Below are positions 25,038 to 33,705 of a stretch of DNA of 64,000 nt, one piece after another (the first letter of the stretch is position 1; the number at the start of each line of letters is the position of its first letter). A program made the position numbers and the translations under genes. The notes beneath the pieces were generated by a model. That model made no database searches and was not told the DNA's origin. It saw only the letters and a program-made list of their open reading frames with translations. This DNA comes from Sutcliffiella sp. FSL R7-0096 (GTDB lineage Bacteria > Bacillota > Bacilli > Bacillales > Bacillaceae_I): NCBI RefSeq assembly GCF_038595065.1, contig NZ_CP152003.1:848001-912000 (forward strand), read 5' to 3'.

Positions 25038-28000
25038 TTAGCGTAAACCGTAGGCTTTTATAATTTCTTGTGTGATTTTGTTGCCTTGGTCGTCCCATGC
25101 AGAAGTTCTGAGGGACACGCTCGTAGCTGATTTCGGGTTTTTAATGGATGCGGTGAAAGTATTATCATTACGGTTCAACTTCACTTCTTTCCATGTTGCT
25201 CCTTCATCAAAAGAAACTTCAAGTATTGCACCATCTACCTCTCCGTAGCCGATAGCATCTTTTACTTTTTCCACAGAGATTACAAGTTCCGTAGGTGGGT
25301 TCAATGGTGCATTCCCATTTACATCAGTGTCAACTTGGTAGTGCAATGTAAGGAATGGAAGGTCATATTGCCATAATTCATCATCTTTCTTCGCCTTGAA
25401 AATCCATTCTGTGTTGGTGCGGACAGATGTATTCCAACGGTTTGCATCACGTTTCGCTTCTGTTACGACCCGGAACTCTTTATATTCATCCGTCAGGACG
25501 TCAAAAACATTTACAGCCTGTCCTCCGCCTTCACGAATTAGCGTATCACCATGGAATAGTTTGGTTCTTTGATTTTGGACGGAAATAGCATAATCCGTTC
25601 CGCCGGTAGTACCCATTCCTGCATCTGCCCAAGCTGGAACGTTGATTTGTAAGGAACTCCCTTGTGCTCGAGGTGCCCAGTAGTTTTCCCCTAATGCTGG
25701 ACGAACTACAGGAGAGAACCAGTTTTCTTCTAGTTTCTGTCCTTTTTCATAAACCACTCTTGGTTGACGAACTTCCCATGTTGCATCTAGGACCGTTGCT
25801 TGGTGGTACCAGTACGTATCCTTTGTGGCAGAAACATATTCCGTTCTTGTTGTAGGCATGGAAATTTTATGAAGGAAACCGATGGCACGTCTAGTATATG
25901 GTCTCATGTCATAACGGAACTCTCCGCCATCTGTTTCCACATGGGAATTGTAATTTGTTTCAATTATTGCAAGGTCTTTGTTCTTCGGTTCATATGCCAA
26001 TTTTTTAGGAACACTTCCTTGATGGACATAATCCAGGTCATAGACATATGGAGAGTCCTTAGTTCCTTCCACCTGCAATTTCACATTTCCGGAACGGACA
26101 GCTTTGATCAGTTTGTCTCCTTCTGACTTACTGATAGCAGCGGCAGTAAGAGGCACTTCCCCTACATATGCATTGAATTCCACATTTTCATAGTTGGCAA
26201 TAATCAATAGTTTTGCCCCTGCTGTGACTGCAGCTGCAGCTTGGTCTGACACACTGATAGTTTTACTGCGATCGATGACAACCGCCTTGCCTTCTGCATC
26301 CAAACTTTCGTAGTCAGCTTGTGTCCCTTCTCCCGCATAAATAGCCTCAAGATTATGCTTTCCTTCTAGAAGTGTACTTCCAGGCATCACGATATCATCC
26401 AGTTCTGTTCCATTATAATTAATGGTCAGGTATGGCTTCGTTAAGCGCCAACGCGTTAAAAATTCAAACTCTCCAAGCGTTGTCTTCTTGGTAGGTGCCG
26501 CATAAAGTTTATCCACCCATACTGGCATCAGATAGACACTGTGTACAGTTCCAGTTCCCATCGTCTGATAATATTCCATACGTTGATAAACCGGTTCTGT
26601 TTTCTTTGGAACTTTGACTGTGATTTCGTTGGCTTTTCTTGCATCCAATTCCACCGTCTTCGGTCCATCAAGTACCACTTCTGGTTCGCCGACAAGGGCA
26701 ACTCCCATTTGGTCTGTACTCACATCGACGTCCATCATGGACATCACGGAGTAAGTGCCTTTTTTCAAGCGGAGTTCTCTTGTTCCTGGCACTGCAATAG
26801 ACTCTGGTTGCATGTTTTCGTTGAACATTACCACATATGCAAGGGCAGGTGAGCCATCACGGTCTGTGGCATTCAATGTTAGTGTGTATCTTTCATCTTC
26901 TTTTATAGTAGCCATCGTCGTGTGGACCAATGCTTCCCCATTTGCACTTGCTGTTAAATGACCTTGGTAACGTTGACCGCTTTCTCCATGTGCAGGGTCT
27001 ACTGTTACTTGTACATCTGCAGTTCCATTAGCTGGAACAGTAACGGTTGTTTGCGCCAGTGACAGCATGCCCTCAGGAGCCGAATTACCATTCGCATCTG
27101 CAAAAGTAGCTTCAAGGTCAAGGGTGATGTCTTGGTCGCTATCATTTGTGTAAGTTACTGTTTTCTCTACAGGTGCTGCCTCATCATGCGGCCATTGGAA
27201 GAAACCGAATGAAACGGATCCTGTTGCTCTTATGTCTGTATTCAATGCTTTTACTATATCAATGCGTCCTGTTCCGATATGGTATGGCTGATAGTTTGGT
27301 AGTTTTTTCGCTGTATTCATCAGTGTTTCTTTTAGTTCTTGAGGAGTGGCTTCAGGATTTTGTTGTAAAAGAATGGCCACTGCTCCTGCTACGTGAGGTG
27401 TAGCCATGGATGTACCGTTCAAACTTTTATAAGAACCTGTGCCTGATGAGTATTGAGAGCGCGCTGCCATGATCCCTACCCCAGGTGCGGAAAGGTCAGG
27501 CTTTAATGCCATATCCCCAAGTCGCGGTCCTTTGGAAGAGAACCAGGCAAGTTGGTCATTTTTGTCAACCGCACCTATCGTCAGGGCAGCATCCGCTGCA
27601 CCAGGGGAGCCTACACTTCCTTCTGCACCAGCATTACCTGCTGCAATGACGAATAAGGTTCCATATTCCTCAGTCAGTGTATTCACGGCTGCTGCCATCG
27701 GGTCAGTACCGTCACTGCCGACAGAGCTTCCAAGACTCATGTTTACAACATCCGCGTTTTGAGCCGCCCATTCCATTCCTTCGATGATCCAAGATGCAAG
27801 GCCAGAGCCGGAGTCAGCGAGTACTTTTCCGACTAGTAATCTAGCATCCGGTGCCACACCTTTGTTTTGGCCGTCGGAAGCAGCGCCAGTTCCAAGAATG
27901 GTAGAGGCTACATGTGTGCCGTGTCCATTTTTATCTTGCACCTCTTCCCCGGGTACAAAGCTTACTGATTCATCCAGCTGTGGAGCGATGTCAGGGTGTG

Positions 28001-28754
28001 TCGGATCAATCCCGGTATCAAGTACGGCGACTTTGATGCCTTCTCCAGTAAGACCGGACTCCCAAGCAGTGTGCGTTCCAATCTGTGGGACACTTTCATG
28101 AAGGGTTGCTTCGACTTTAGCGTCCAGCCAAATTTTTTCGATTGCGTAGTTAAGTTGTGTGGATTCCGGTATTGATGGATCCGTTTTCTCAGATTGCACA
28201 TCATTCCAGAAAGTTGTTGCTTCATCTTTGTTTGTTTCAAGAGCAGCAGCGTTGATGCTTTTAAGTTCACGCTGTTTCTTTGCGCCTTTAGGGGTTGCTT
28301 TTGTGGAAGCTGCTTTTGCTTTCGTTTCCTTGTATTCCACGATGACAGGGAGGGTGTTGCTGTTGTTGTCATCAAACTGATATTCTACCAGTTTTGTGAT
28401 GTTGAAAAGGTTGTGGCCAAGCTTCCCTTCCGCCAGATAAGGCATCGCGGCATTCGGGTATACATATGTGTCGTCACCGACTGTGAGGACGCGAATTCCA
28501 TCACCGTTGTTCTCGGCAGGTTCTACATTAATGACACTTTGGCCAGTTGGCAGTGCGGTTACATGAACGATATCCCCGGTTATTAAAGTGATTTTAGAGT
28601 CGCCAGTCCCAAGTTGATCATGGATGATGGTAGGCTCGTTAGCAGTTGTAGATTTGGTGGCTGCCCCATGTGCCTGGCCCTGAAAAAGGGACGTGGCAAG
28701 CATAAAAATCGCGACGATTGCTATAAGGAACGTTTTCAGTTTGGGCTTTCGCAT
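25038..28754 (-). CDS. Large secreted subtilisin-family (S8) serine protease
   Basis: A 1238-residue exported protease. The signal peptide is MRKPKLKTFLIAIVAIFMLA and onward, with cleavage after about AHG. An N-terminal propeptide reaches to about 210. The catalytic triad is visible as Asp246 (VAVLDTGID), His278 (NGHGTHVAS) and Ser449 (LNGTSMATPHVAG). About 700 C-terminal residues form beta-rich accessory domains. The pre-region (ITLITGDIVHVTAL, then NLFNITKLVEYQFDDN and LPVIVEY) follows the pattern of large Streptomyces S8 proteases more than that of Bacillus Vpr or Epr. AGGAG at seven-base spacing selects ATG 28754. It is monocistronic. Confidence 0.92.
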   Translation of the reverse strand: MRKPKLKTFLIAIVAIFMLATSLFQGQAHGAATKSTTANEPTIIHDQLGTGDSKITLITGDIVHVTALPTGQSVINVEPAENNGDGIRVLTVGDDTYVYPNAAMPYLAEGKLGHNLFNITKLVEYQFDDNNSNTLPVIVEYKETKAKAASTKATPKGAKKQRELKSINAAALETNKDEATTFWNDVQSEKTDPSIPESTQLNYAIEKIWLDAKVEATLHESVPQIGTHTAWESGLTGEGIKVAVLDTGIDPTHPDIAPQLDESVSFVPGEEVQDKNGHGTHVASTILGTGAASDGQNKGVAPDARLLVGKVLADSGSGLASWIIEGMEWAAQNADVVNMSLGSSVGSDGTDPMAAAVNTLTEEYGTLFVIAAGNAGAEGSVGSPGAADAALTIGAVDKNDQLAWFSSKGPRLGDMALKPDLSAPGVGIMAARSQYSSGTGSYKSLNGTSMATPHVAGAVAILLQQNPEATPQELKETLMNTAKKLPNYQPYHIGTGRIDIVKALNTDIRATGSVSFGFFQWPHDEAAPVEKTVTYTNDSDQDITLDLEATFADANGNSAPEGMLSLAQTTVTVPANGTADVQVTVDPAHGESGQRYQGHLTASANGEALVHTTMATIKEDERYTLTLNATDRDGSPALAYVVMFNENMQPESIAVPGTRELRLKKGTYSVMSMMDVDVSTDQMGVALVGEPEVVLDGPKTVELDARKANEITVKVPKKTEPVYQRMEYYQTMGTGTVHSVYLMPVWVDKLYAAPTKKTTLGEFEFLTRWRLTKPYLTINYNGTELDDIVMPGSTLLEGKHNLEAIYAGEGTQADYESLDAEGKAVVIDRSKTISVSDQAAAAVTAGAKLLIIANYENVEFNAYVGEVPLTAAAISKSEGDKLIKAVRSGNVKLQVEGTKDSPYVYDLDYVHQGSVPKKLAYEPKNKDLAIIETNYNSHVETDGGEFRYDMRPYTRRAIGFLHKISMPTTRTEYVSATKDTYWYHQATVLDATWEVRQPRVVYEKGQKLEENWFSPVVRPALGENYWAPRAQGSSLQINVPAWADAGMGTTGGTDYAISVQNQRTKLFHGDTLIREGGGQAVNVFDVLTDEYKEFRVVTEAKRDANRWNTSVRTNTEWIFKAKKDDELWQYDLPFLTLHYQVDTDVNGNAPLNPPTELVISVEKVKDAIGYGEVDGAILEVSFDEGATWKEVKLNRNDNTFTASIKNPKSATSVSLRTSAWDDQGNKITQEIIKAYGLR

Positions 28755-28818
28755 GTACATTCTCCTGTTCTGTTGGTAGTTTAGTAGACTATGTAATTCT
28801 TAGAAGTAAATTGATTGA

Positions 28819-28950
28819 TGGGCAGAGTTTGGCGGGATTTCACCTCCTGGGTTCGGTTTGCTTGCTACATGTTATGAGATTCTAGTTGTTAAAGCCATGA
28901 AGAAAGGTAATGAGGATGTCATTCGTGATGCGAAGTTAACTGAATTGTAA
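28819..28950 (+). pseudogene. Possible remnant of a gene 3' end
   Basis: An open frame of 43 codons without a start ends with LVVKAMKKGNEDVIRDAKL and TAA at 28948. The composition looks protein-like, but it has no ribosome site and I do not recognise it. It could be a decayed tail or chance. Confidence 0.25.
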
Positions 28951-29114
28951 AGGCTGTCGGATGCTGCTGACAAATGGTGTTTTCAGTGGGACTAAAGCAC
29001 TGTATATCGTGTCAGGGAAGTGGAAGAATGGAGCGGAATTAGCTTTGGGATGTATCATAAGTACTGAAAAGGGGAAGGGGAGTTGGGGTTTTGAGGTCTA
29101 AAAGGGGTTTTTGA

Positions 29115-29149
29115 AGGGGTCTGACCCGCTGTGCGTTAATGCGTTAAAG
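29115..29149 (+). repeat. 35-bp dispersed repeat, copy A
   Basis: The unit begins AGGGGTCTGACCCGCTG and ends TTAATGCGTTAAAG. It is base-identical to copies at 43766-43800 and 49286-49320. Here it lies between the protease promoter region and the second 52-bp array, not behind a gene. Confidence 0.95.
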
Positions 29150-29189
29150 TGCTGTGCTGTAGATGGAAGATAGTCACCATGAGGTGGAT

Positions 29190-29600
29190 AAAGACAATCT
29201 CGTGCAGAAAAAGTGGTTGAGAATGTCATGAAGAGGTGGATAAAGACAATCTCGTGCAGAAAAAGTGGTTGAGAATGTCATGAAGAGGTGGATAAAGACA
29301 ATCTCGTGCAGAAAAAGTGGTTGAGAATGTCATGAAGAGGTGGATAAAGACAATCTCGTGCAGAAAAAGTGGTTGAGAATGTCATGAAGAGGTGGATAAA
29401 GACAATCTCGTGCAGAAAAAGTGGTTGAGATTGTCATGAAGAGGTGGATAAAGACAATCTCGTGCAGAAAAAGTGGTTGAGAATGTCATGAAGAGGTGGA
29501 TAAAGACAATCTCGTGCAGGAAAAGTGTTTGAGATTGTCATGAAGAGGTGGATGAAGACAATTTCCTCCGGGAAACTTAGTTGAAAATGTCTCCATGTCC
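29190..29600. repeat. 52-bp tandem repeat array B (about eight units)
   Basis: AAAGACAATCTCGTGCAG recurs at 29190, 29242, 29294, 29346, 29398, 29450 and 29502, and a diverged unit starts at 29554. The inner units are nearly identical, so the array is younger than array A at 1686-2048. The inverted arms GAGAATGTC/GAGATTGTC and GACAATCTC are shared with array A; the loop between them differs. Short frames inside it are not genes. Confidence 0.95.
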
Positions 29601-29699
29601 AAAAAAGAAGACAAGCGTGAGTGGAAATTTGCACTAGCGCCTGTGTTCAGTCATTCTAATCTATAATCTAATAATCTTCGTAGCACTCTGTACTCCAAG

Positions 29700-30605
29700 T
29701 TACCTACTGTCCGATTTCATATAACTCTCCACAAGTTCTTGAAGACTTCTCCAATCCGCTCCACCTTTAGAAACAAAATCATTGTGCCCATTAAGACTCT
29801 CCATCGCACTCTCCACCAAAAAGCGGCGCGGTGAACTGCTGTTTTTTCCGCTTAACTCCTCTTGGATAAAGTCCAACAGTTCTGCTAACCGCTCATACCC
29901 GGTTACACCGGAAAGTTTCTTTTTCAAGTCGCCCACTGCATGTGCGATAGCATGTGGCAGTGGCAGCTCATTCTCTCCTTCTTGTGGTACCCAGCGGGCC
30001 ATCGATGCAGCATCCACTAAGACTTCACCTGAATTGGATACTTCCTCCACGATGTTCACCAACCGATTGACGCTATACTGGACAACTCTGTGGATATCCA
30101 GTTTCTTGTCGTGGGTCATCGTGTAGTATCTAATGCCATGATTCAGGATTCCGAGGTACATGATGGCACAATCCCAAAGATATTCTCGCTTTTCCTCTCC
30201 GAATATCTCCAAGAAACGTTGATGGACCCATCTCAGCATCCTCAGCTGACTTTTTTGGATGAAATCCTTTAGTTCCGAATCATTGATGAAGATGACTTCC
30301 TCGAATAAAGAAATCAATTTGTTTGCCCGATTCGTCTCCATTTGTAATTCAAACTGCTTGATGAAAATATTTATATCGGACGGATCCTGGCCAATCAGCA
30401 GGTCGTTCCGTTCTTTTTCCATGTCTTGATATAAAGTTTTGAACAAAGAGATTAAAAGTTCGTTTTTGGAAGAGAAATAATTATAAAAGGTGCCCTTGGC
30501 TATCCCGCTCTCATCTAAGATGTCTTGTATGGAAGATGCCTGGAATCCCTTTTCTATGAAAAGTTTATGGGCACATGTGAGAACATGCTTTTTTCGATCC
30601 TTCAT
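29700..30605 (-). CDS. TetR family transcriptional regulator
   Basis: A 301-residue regulator, longer than the usual 190-220. The N-terminal helix-turn-helix is clear (SIQDILDESGIAKGTFYNYF). The C-terminal part is helical, with an extra segment of about 90 residues beyond a normal TetR ligand domain. It is divergent from a DHA2 drug exporter, with two related operator-like sites between them, so it is likely the repressor of that exporter, comparable to LmrA of the lmrAB locus. Confidence 0.88.
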   Translation of the reverse strand: MKDRKKHVLTCAHKLFIEKGFQASSIQDILDESGIAKGTFYNYFSSKNELLISLFKTLYQDMEKERNDLLIGQDPSDINIFIKQFELQMETNRANKLISLFEEVIFINDSELKDFIQKSQLRMLRWVHQRFLEIFGEEKREYLWDCAIMYLGILNHGIRYYTMTHDKKLDIHRVVQYSVNRLVNIVEEVSNSGEVLVDAASMARWVPQEGENELPLPHAIAHAVGDLKKKLSGVTGYERLAELLDFIQEELSGKNSSSPRRFLVESAMESLNGHNDFVSKGGADWRSLQELVESYMKSDSR

Positions 30606-30625
30606 TTTATCACCTAACTAAATTG

Positions 30626-30770
30626 GACTGTTGGTACAAAAATAATACTACACGAAAGATAACCTTTATACAAATAGCAAATTGACAAAGTTTTCATGAT
30701 TGATAATTTTGGACAGATGGTATAAAATCGATATAGATGTAATAGTAGTATAAAAAATGTACTGTTAGTA
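30626..30770. promoter_or_regulatory. Divergent promoter region with two operator-like sites
   Basis: GACTGTTGGTAC (30626-30637) lies next to the TetR gene and TACTGTTAGTA (30760-30770) next to the exporter gene. They share ACTGTTRGTA, and the second is a palindrome with arms TACT and AGTA. TTGGAC with TATAGA 17 bases later (about 30710-30738) could be the exporter promoter. Confidence 0.55.
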
Positions 30771-30787
30771 TAAATGGAGGAGAAAGA

Positions 30788-32356
30788 ATGCAACAAACAG
30801 CACCAAACACAACGATAAATCGTCCGCCATATGGTATTTTGGCCATTTTAATGATCGGCGCGTTTATTGCTTTTTTAAATAATACATTATTGAATATTGC
30901 CTTGCCATCGATCATGACAGAGCTTCAAGTGGGTCCTTCGACGGTACAGTGGCTGACAACCGGCTTCATGCTGGTAAACGGTGTTTTGATCCCGACCACG
31001 GCCTTCCTGATCCAAAAATATTCTGTTCGGAATTTGTTTATCGTGGCAATGGGTCTCTTCGCAGTAGGGACGGTTATGGCCGGTTTTGCACCGGTTTTTG
31101 GTGTTCTTTTGGCAGGAAGAATGATGCAGGCCTCCGGGTCGGCGATACTAATGCCATTATTGATGAATGTGATGCTCGTCAGTTTCCCGATTGAAAAGCG
31201 CGGAACAGCCATGGGGATGTTCGGACTAATCATGATGGGGGCACCTGCAATCGGGCCGACGCTTTCCGGTTGGTTGATTGAACACTATGATTGGAGAATG
31301 CTTTTCCACTTCGTTTCTCCGATTGCGATTGCCGTCTTGCTTTTAGGGGTATTCCTACTTAAGGATAGAAAAGAAAAGCAGGATATCCGCTTGGACCAAA
31401 TTTCGGTTGTCTTATCGAGTGTCGGTTTCGGTGGATTATTGTATGGATTCAGTTCTGCTGGTTCCAAAGGGTGGGACAGTCCGCTTGTTTACGGAACAAT
31501 TGCAGTTGGTACGTTGTCGTTGGTTTGGTTCATTTTACGACAGCTTGGAAAAGAAAAACCGATGTTGAACTTCCGAATCTATCGTTATCCGATGTTCGCT
31601 TTATCATCTGCTATTTCCATGGTCATTACGATGGCGATGTTCTCTGGGATGATTTTGTTGCCGATTTACGTGCAGACGATACGTGGAATTTCCCCATTGG
31701 ATGCAGGATTGTTGATGTTACCAGGGGCGATTGTGATGGCGTTGATGTCGCCGATCACAGGAAAGTTGTTTGATAAGTACGGGGGGCGCGCTCTCGCGAT
31801 TACAGGTTTGACGATTACGGTTGTCACCACGTACTTCTTTAGTCAATTAACATTTGAAACGACTTACACTCAATTGTTGATTCTGTATACCGTGCGTATG
31901 TTCGGGATGTCCATGGTGTTCATGCCGGTTTCCACGAACGGACTGAATCAACTTCCAACGAGGTTCTATCCGCACGGTACCGCGATGAACAACACCTTGC
32001 AACAGGTATCCGGTGCGATTGGAACGGCATTGCTTGTAACATTGATGTCTACTAGGGCAGAAAGTGTGGGGCGCGAGCTTTCAGGGGATGCGATGGCAGC
32101 TTTAGGAGCGAACCCATCCACAGAGGCCATTGCGGGTGTGCAGCAACAGGTTATGATGCAAGGGATGCTAGAAGGAATCAACTTTGCCTTTTTCGTTTCA
32201 ACGTTCATTGCTCTGGTTGCGCTAATATTGGCTTTCTTTATCAAGAGGGCTACGCAGGCGGAGGATCCTGTGGCAGAAATGGAGCCCGAGCCAATGGGCG
32301 AGCTTGCGGGAACCGGTAAGCATGAGGTAAAACCGAAGTTGGTTGGAAATAATTAA
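30788..32356 (+). CDS. DHA2-family (14-helix) MFS multidrug exporter
   Basis: A 522-residue exporter of the EmrB/QacA group with about 14 membrane helices. Motif A-like sequence follows helix 2, and motif C (LIMMGAPAIGPTLSGWLIE) shows it is an antiporter. It resembles B. subtilis LmrB-type exporters. GGAGG lies upstream of ATG 30788. The TetR regulator diverges from it; the drugs exported cannot be told. Confidence 0.9.
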   Translation: MQQTAPNTTINRPPYGILAILMIGAFIAFLNNTLLNIALPSIMTELQVGPSTVQWLTTGFMLVNGVLIPTTAFLIQKYSVRNLFIVAMGLFAVGTVMAGFAPVFGVLLAGRMMQASGSAILMPLLMNVMLVSFPIEKRGTAMGMFGLIMMGAPAIGPTLSGWLIEHYDWRMLFHFVSPIAIAVLLLGVFLLKDRKEKQDIRLDQISVVLSSVGFGGLLYGFSSAGSKGWDSPLVYGTIAVGTLSLVWFILRQLGKEKPMLNFRIYRYPMFALSSAISMVITMAMFSGMILLPIYVQTIRGISPLDAGLLMLPGAIVMALMSPITGKLFDKYGGRALAITGLTITVVTTYFFSQLTFETTYTQLLILYTVRMFGMSMVFMPVSTNGLNQLPTRFYPHGTAMNNTLQQVSGAIGTALLVTLMSTRAESVGRELSGDAMAALGANPSTEAIAGVQQQVMMQGMLEGINFAFFVSTFIALVALILAFFIKRATQAEDPVAEMEPEPMGELAGTGKHEVKPKLVGNN

Positions 32357-32378
32357 ATTTTAACTGGATGTGTGTTTA

Positions 32379-32417
32379 TAGTCCGCTTCCACCTTTGATG
32401 GTGGGGGCGGACTTTTT
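32379..32417 (+). terminator. Terminator of the MFS exporter gene
   Basis: GTCCGC, CC and ACC pair with GGT, GG and GCGGAC and are followed by TTTTTTG. In the rest of 32418-32613 I see no gene. Confidence 0.85.
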
Positions 32418-32621
32418 TGTTTGGGAGGAACGGTGGATTATGCGGGAACTGTCGGGCTGGGAGCGGGACGAAGGGAAGGTTGTTTTTGTAGGTTGGTGTT
32501 GAATGGCATTTATATGGAGCAAAGTGGCTTATATAATGAAAAGTTGACTCATGAATCCACGCCACAGACGGGTGAGCGCTTTACTTGTCCCAAGAGCTCT
32601 GCTAGATTGGGTGTAAGTAAA

Positions 32622-32860
32622 GGCTGTTTTCGTAAGCTTTGTTGCTATTTCGAATTCCTAAATCAGCCGTAATATTGCTTGCTGTCGTGCTCTTTTCCTG
32701 CCGTACTTAAGAAACTACTTGCACCTTATAGAGTATGAAAGCAGTGAAAAGTCCAATTGCCGACTTTTCTCGTAAAAAGTCCAATTGCCGACTTTTCTCG
32801 TAAAAAGTCCAATTGCCGACTTTTTACAAGTAAGTAGCAACAATCTTTGAGAAAAGAGCC
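32622..32860 (+). mobile_element. MITE copy 2 (239 bp, internal hairpin tripled)
   Basis: Ends GGCTGTTTTCGTAAGCTTTG and the complement of AATCTTTGAGAAAAGAGCC match copy 1. TAAGTAAA is duplicated exactly at 32614-32621 and 32861-32868. The internal hairpin unit AAAGTCCAATTGCCGACTTT occurs three times at a 28-bp period. The right end lies six to eight bases before the ribosome site of the methyltransferase gene, so it has replaced that gene's upstream region. Confidence 0.93.
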
Positions 32861-32881
32861 TAAGTAAAAGGAGGCATAGCC

Positions 32882-33484
32882 ATGTCAAACGCACCATCAA
32901 ACTACGACCACCAACTTAACATCAAAACCTCCGACATCCAAATGGGGATCCATCGCTCTTTAACCTATCACCGCTATGAGCCGACCCCCTATGAGGCACT
33001 TGACCGGCTTTTTGAAAACTATGAAATCAAGCCCTGGGATCATGTGGTGGACTATGGCTGCGGAAAAGGGCGGCTGAATTTCTATCTGGCCCATCGCTTC
33101 GGGGCTAGAGTGACGGGAATCGAGATGAATGAAGTTTTCTACCAGGATTGCCTCAAAAACATAAAGGCATATCAAGGGAAACACCTACAGAATATTGAAT
33201 TCGCAAAAACCCTGGCAGAGGAGTATGAAGTGCCTCCCACTGCCAACCGTTTCTATTTCTTCAATCCGTTCACCATTGATATATTCAGGACAGTCGTGAA
33301 CAATATTCTTCTCTCTGTGGAGCATTCATACCGCACTGTGGAAATCATCCTCTACTATCCCGCCCCGGATTATGTTTTTTACCTGGAGAATCATTCTGTG
33401 TTCCGTTTCAAACTGGAGGTTCATTTGAATGAATATGAGAGGAACATAAATGAACGGTTTTTAGTGTATGAGTTTGCTTATTGA
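32882..33484 (+). CDS. Class I SAM-dependent methyltransferase
   Basis: A 200-residue protein with a Rossmann-type SAM site: VVDYGCGKGRLNFYLA (motif I) and VTGIEMNEVF (acidic residue binding the ribose). The later segment FYFFNPFTIDIFRTV replaces the usual D/N-PP-Y motif. The substrate is unknown. AAAGGAGG at 32867-32874 is a strong ribosome site. MITE copies lie just before the gene and over its stop codon; the stop TGA sits inside the target duplication of copy 3. Confidence 0.85.
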   Translation: MSNAPSNYDHQLNIKTSDIQMGIHRSLTYHRYEPTPYEALDRLFENYEIKPWDHVVDYGCGKGRLNFYLAHRFGARVTGIEMNEVFYQDCLKNIKAYQGKHLQNIEFAKTLAEEYEVPPTANRFYFFNPFTIDIFRTVVNNILLSVEHSYRTVEIILYYPAPDYVFYLENHSVFRFKLEVHLNEYERNINERFLVYEFAY

Positions 33485-33486
33485 TT

Positions 33487-33620
33487 GGCTGTCTTCGTAA
33501 ACTTTCTTTTGTATTTATCAACTTACTGTTGTGCTCTTTTCCAAATTATACAAAGTAAGCTACATGCCTATTTTTAGAGTAAGCTGTGAAATGTCCTGCA
33601 ACAATCATTGAAAAAAAGCT
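33487..33620 (+). mobile_element. MITE copy 3 (134 bp, shortened)
   Basis: It starts GGCTGTCTTCGTAAACTTTC and ends CAATCATTGAAAAAAAGCT, with internal deletions relative to copy 1. TATTGATT is duplicated exactly at 33479-33486 and 33621-33628, and this duplication contains the methyltransferase stop codon. Confidence 0.85.
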
Positions 33621-33705
33621 TATTGATTTGGTCGAAATGATAGAGTCTGCCACATCAATGAGAGGTTCACAAATGTTGTCCCAGCTTCATATAAATATAG
33701 AAAAG

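Noticed and set aside
29434-29634. Open frame in the 52-bp repeat array
   Set aside because: It is a by-product of a repeat unit without stops in that frame; no ribosome site and no protein-like conservation.
32421-32672. 83-codon TTG-started frame after the MFS exporter
   Set aside because: It begins in the terminator tail, crosses into MITE copy 2 and has no recognisable protein pattern.
32715-32900. Repetitive open frame on the minus strand at MITE copy 2
   Set aside because: It arises from the tripled hairpin unit inside the MITE and has no ribosome site.
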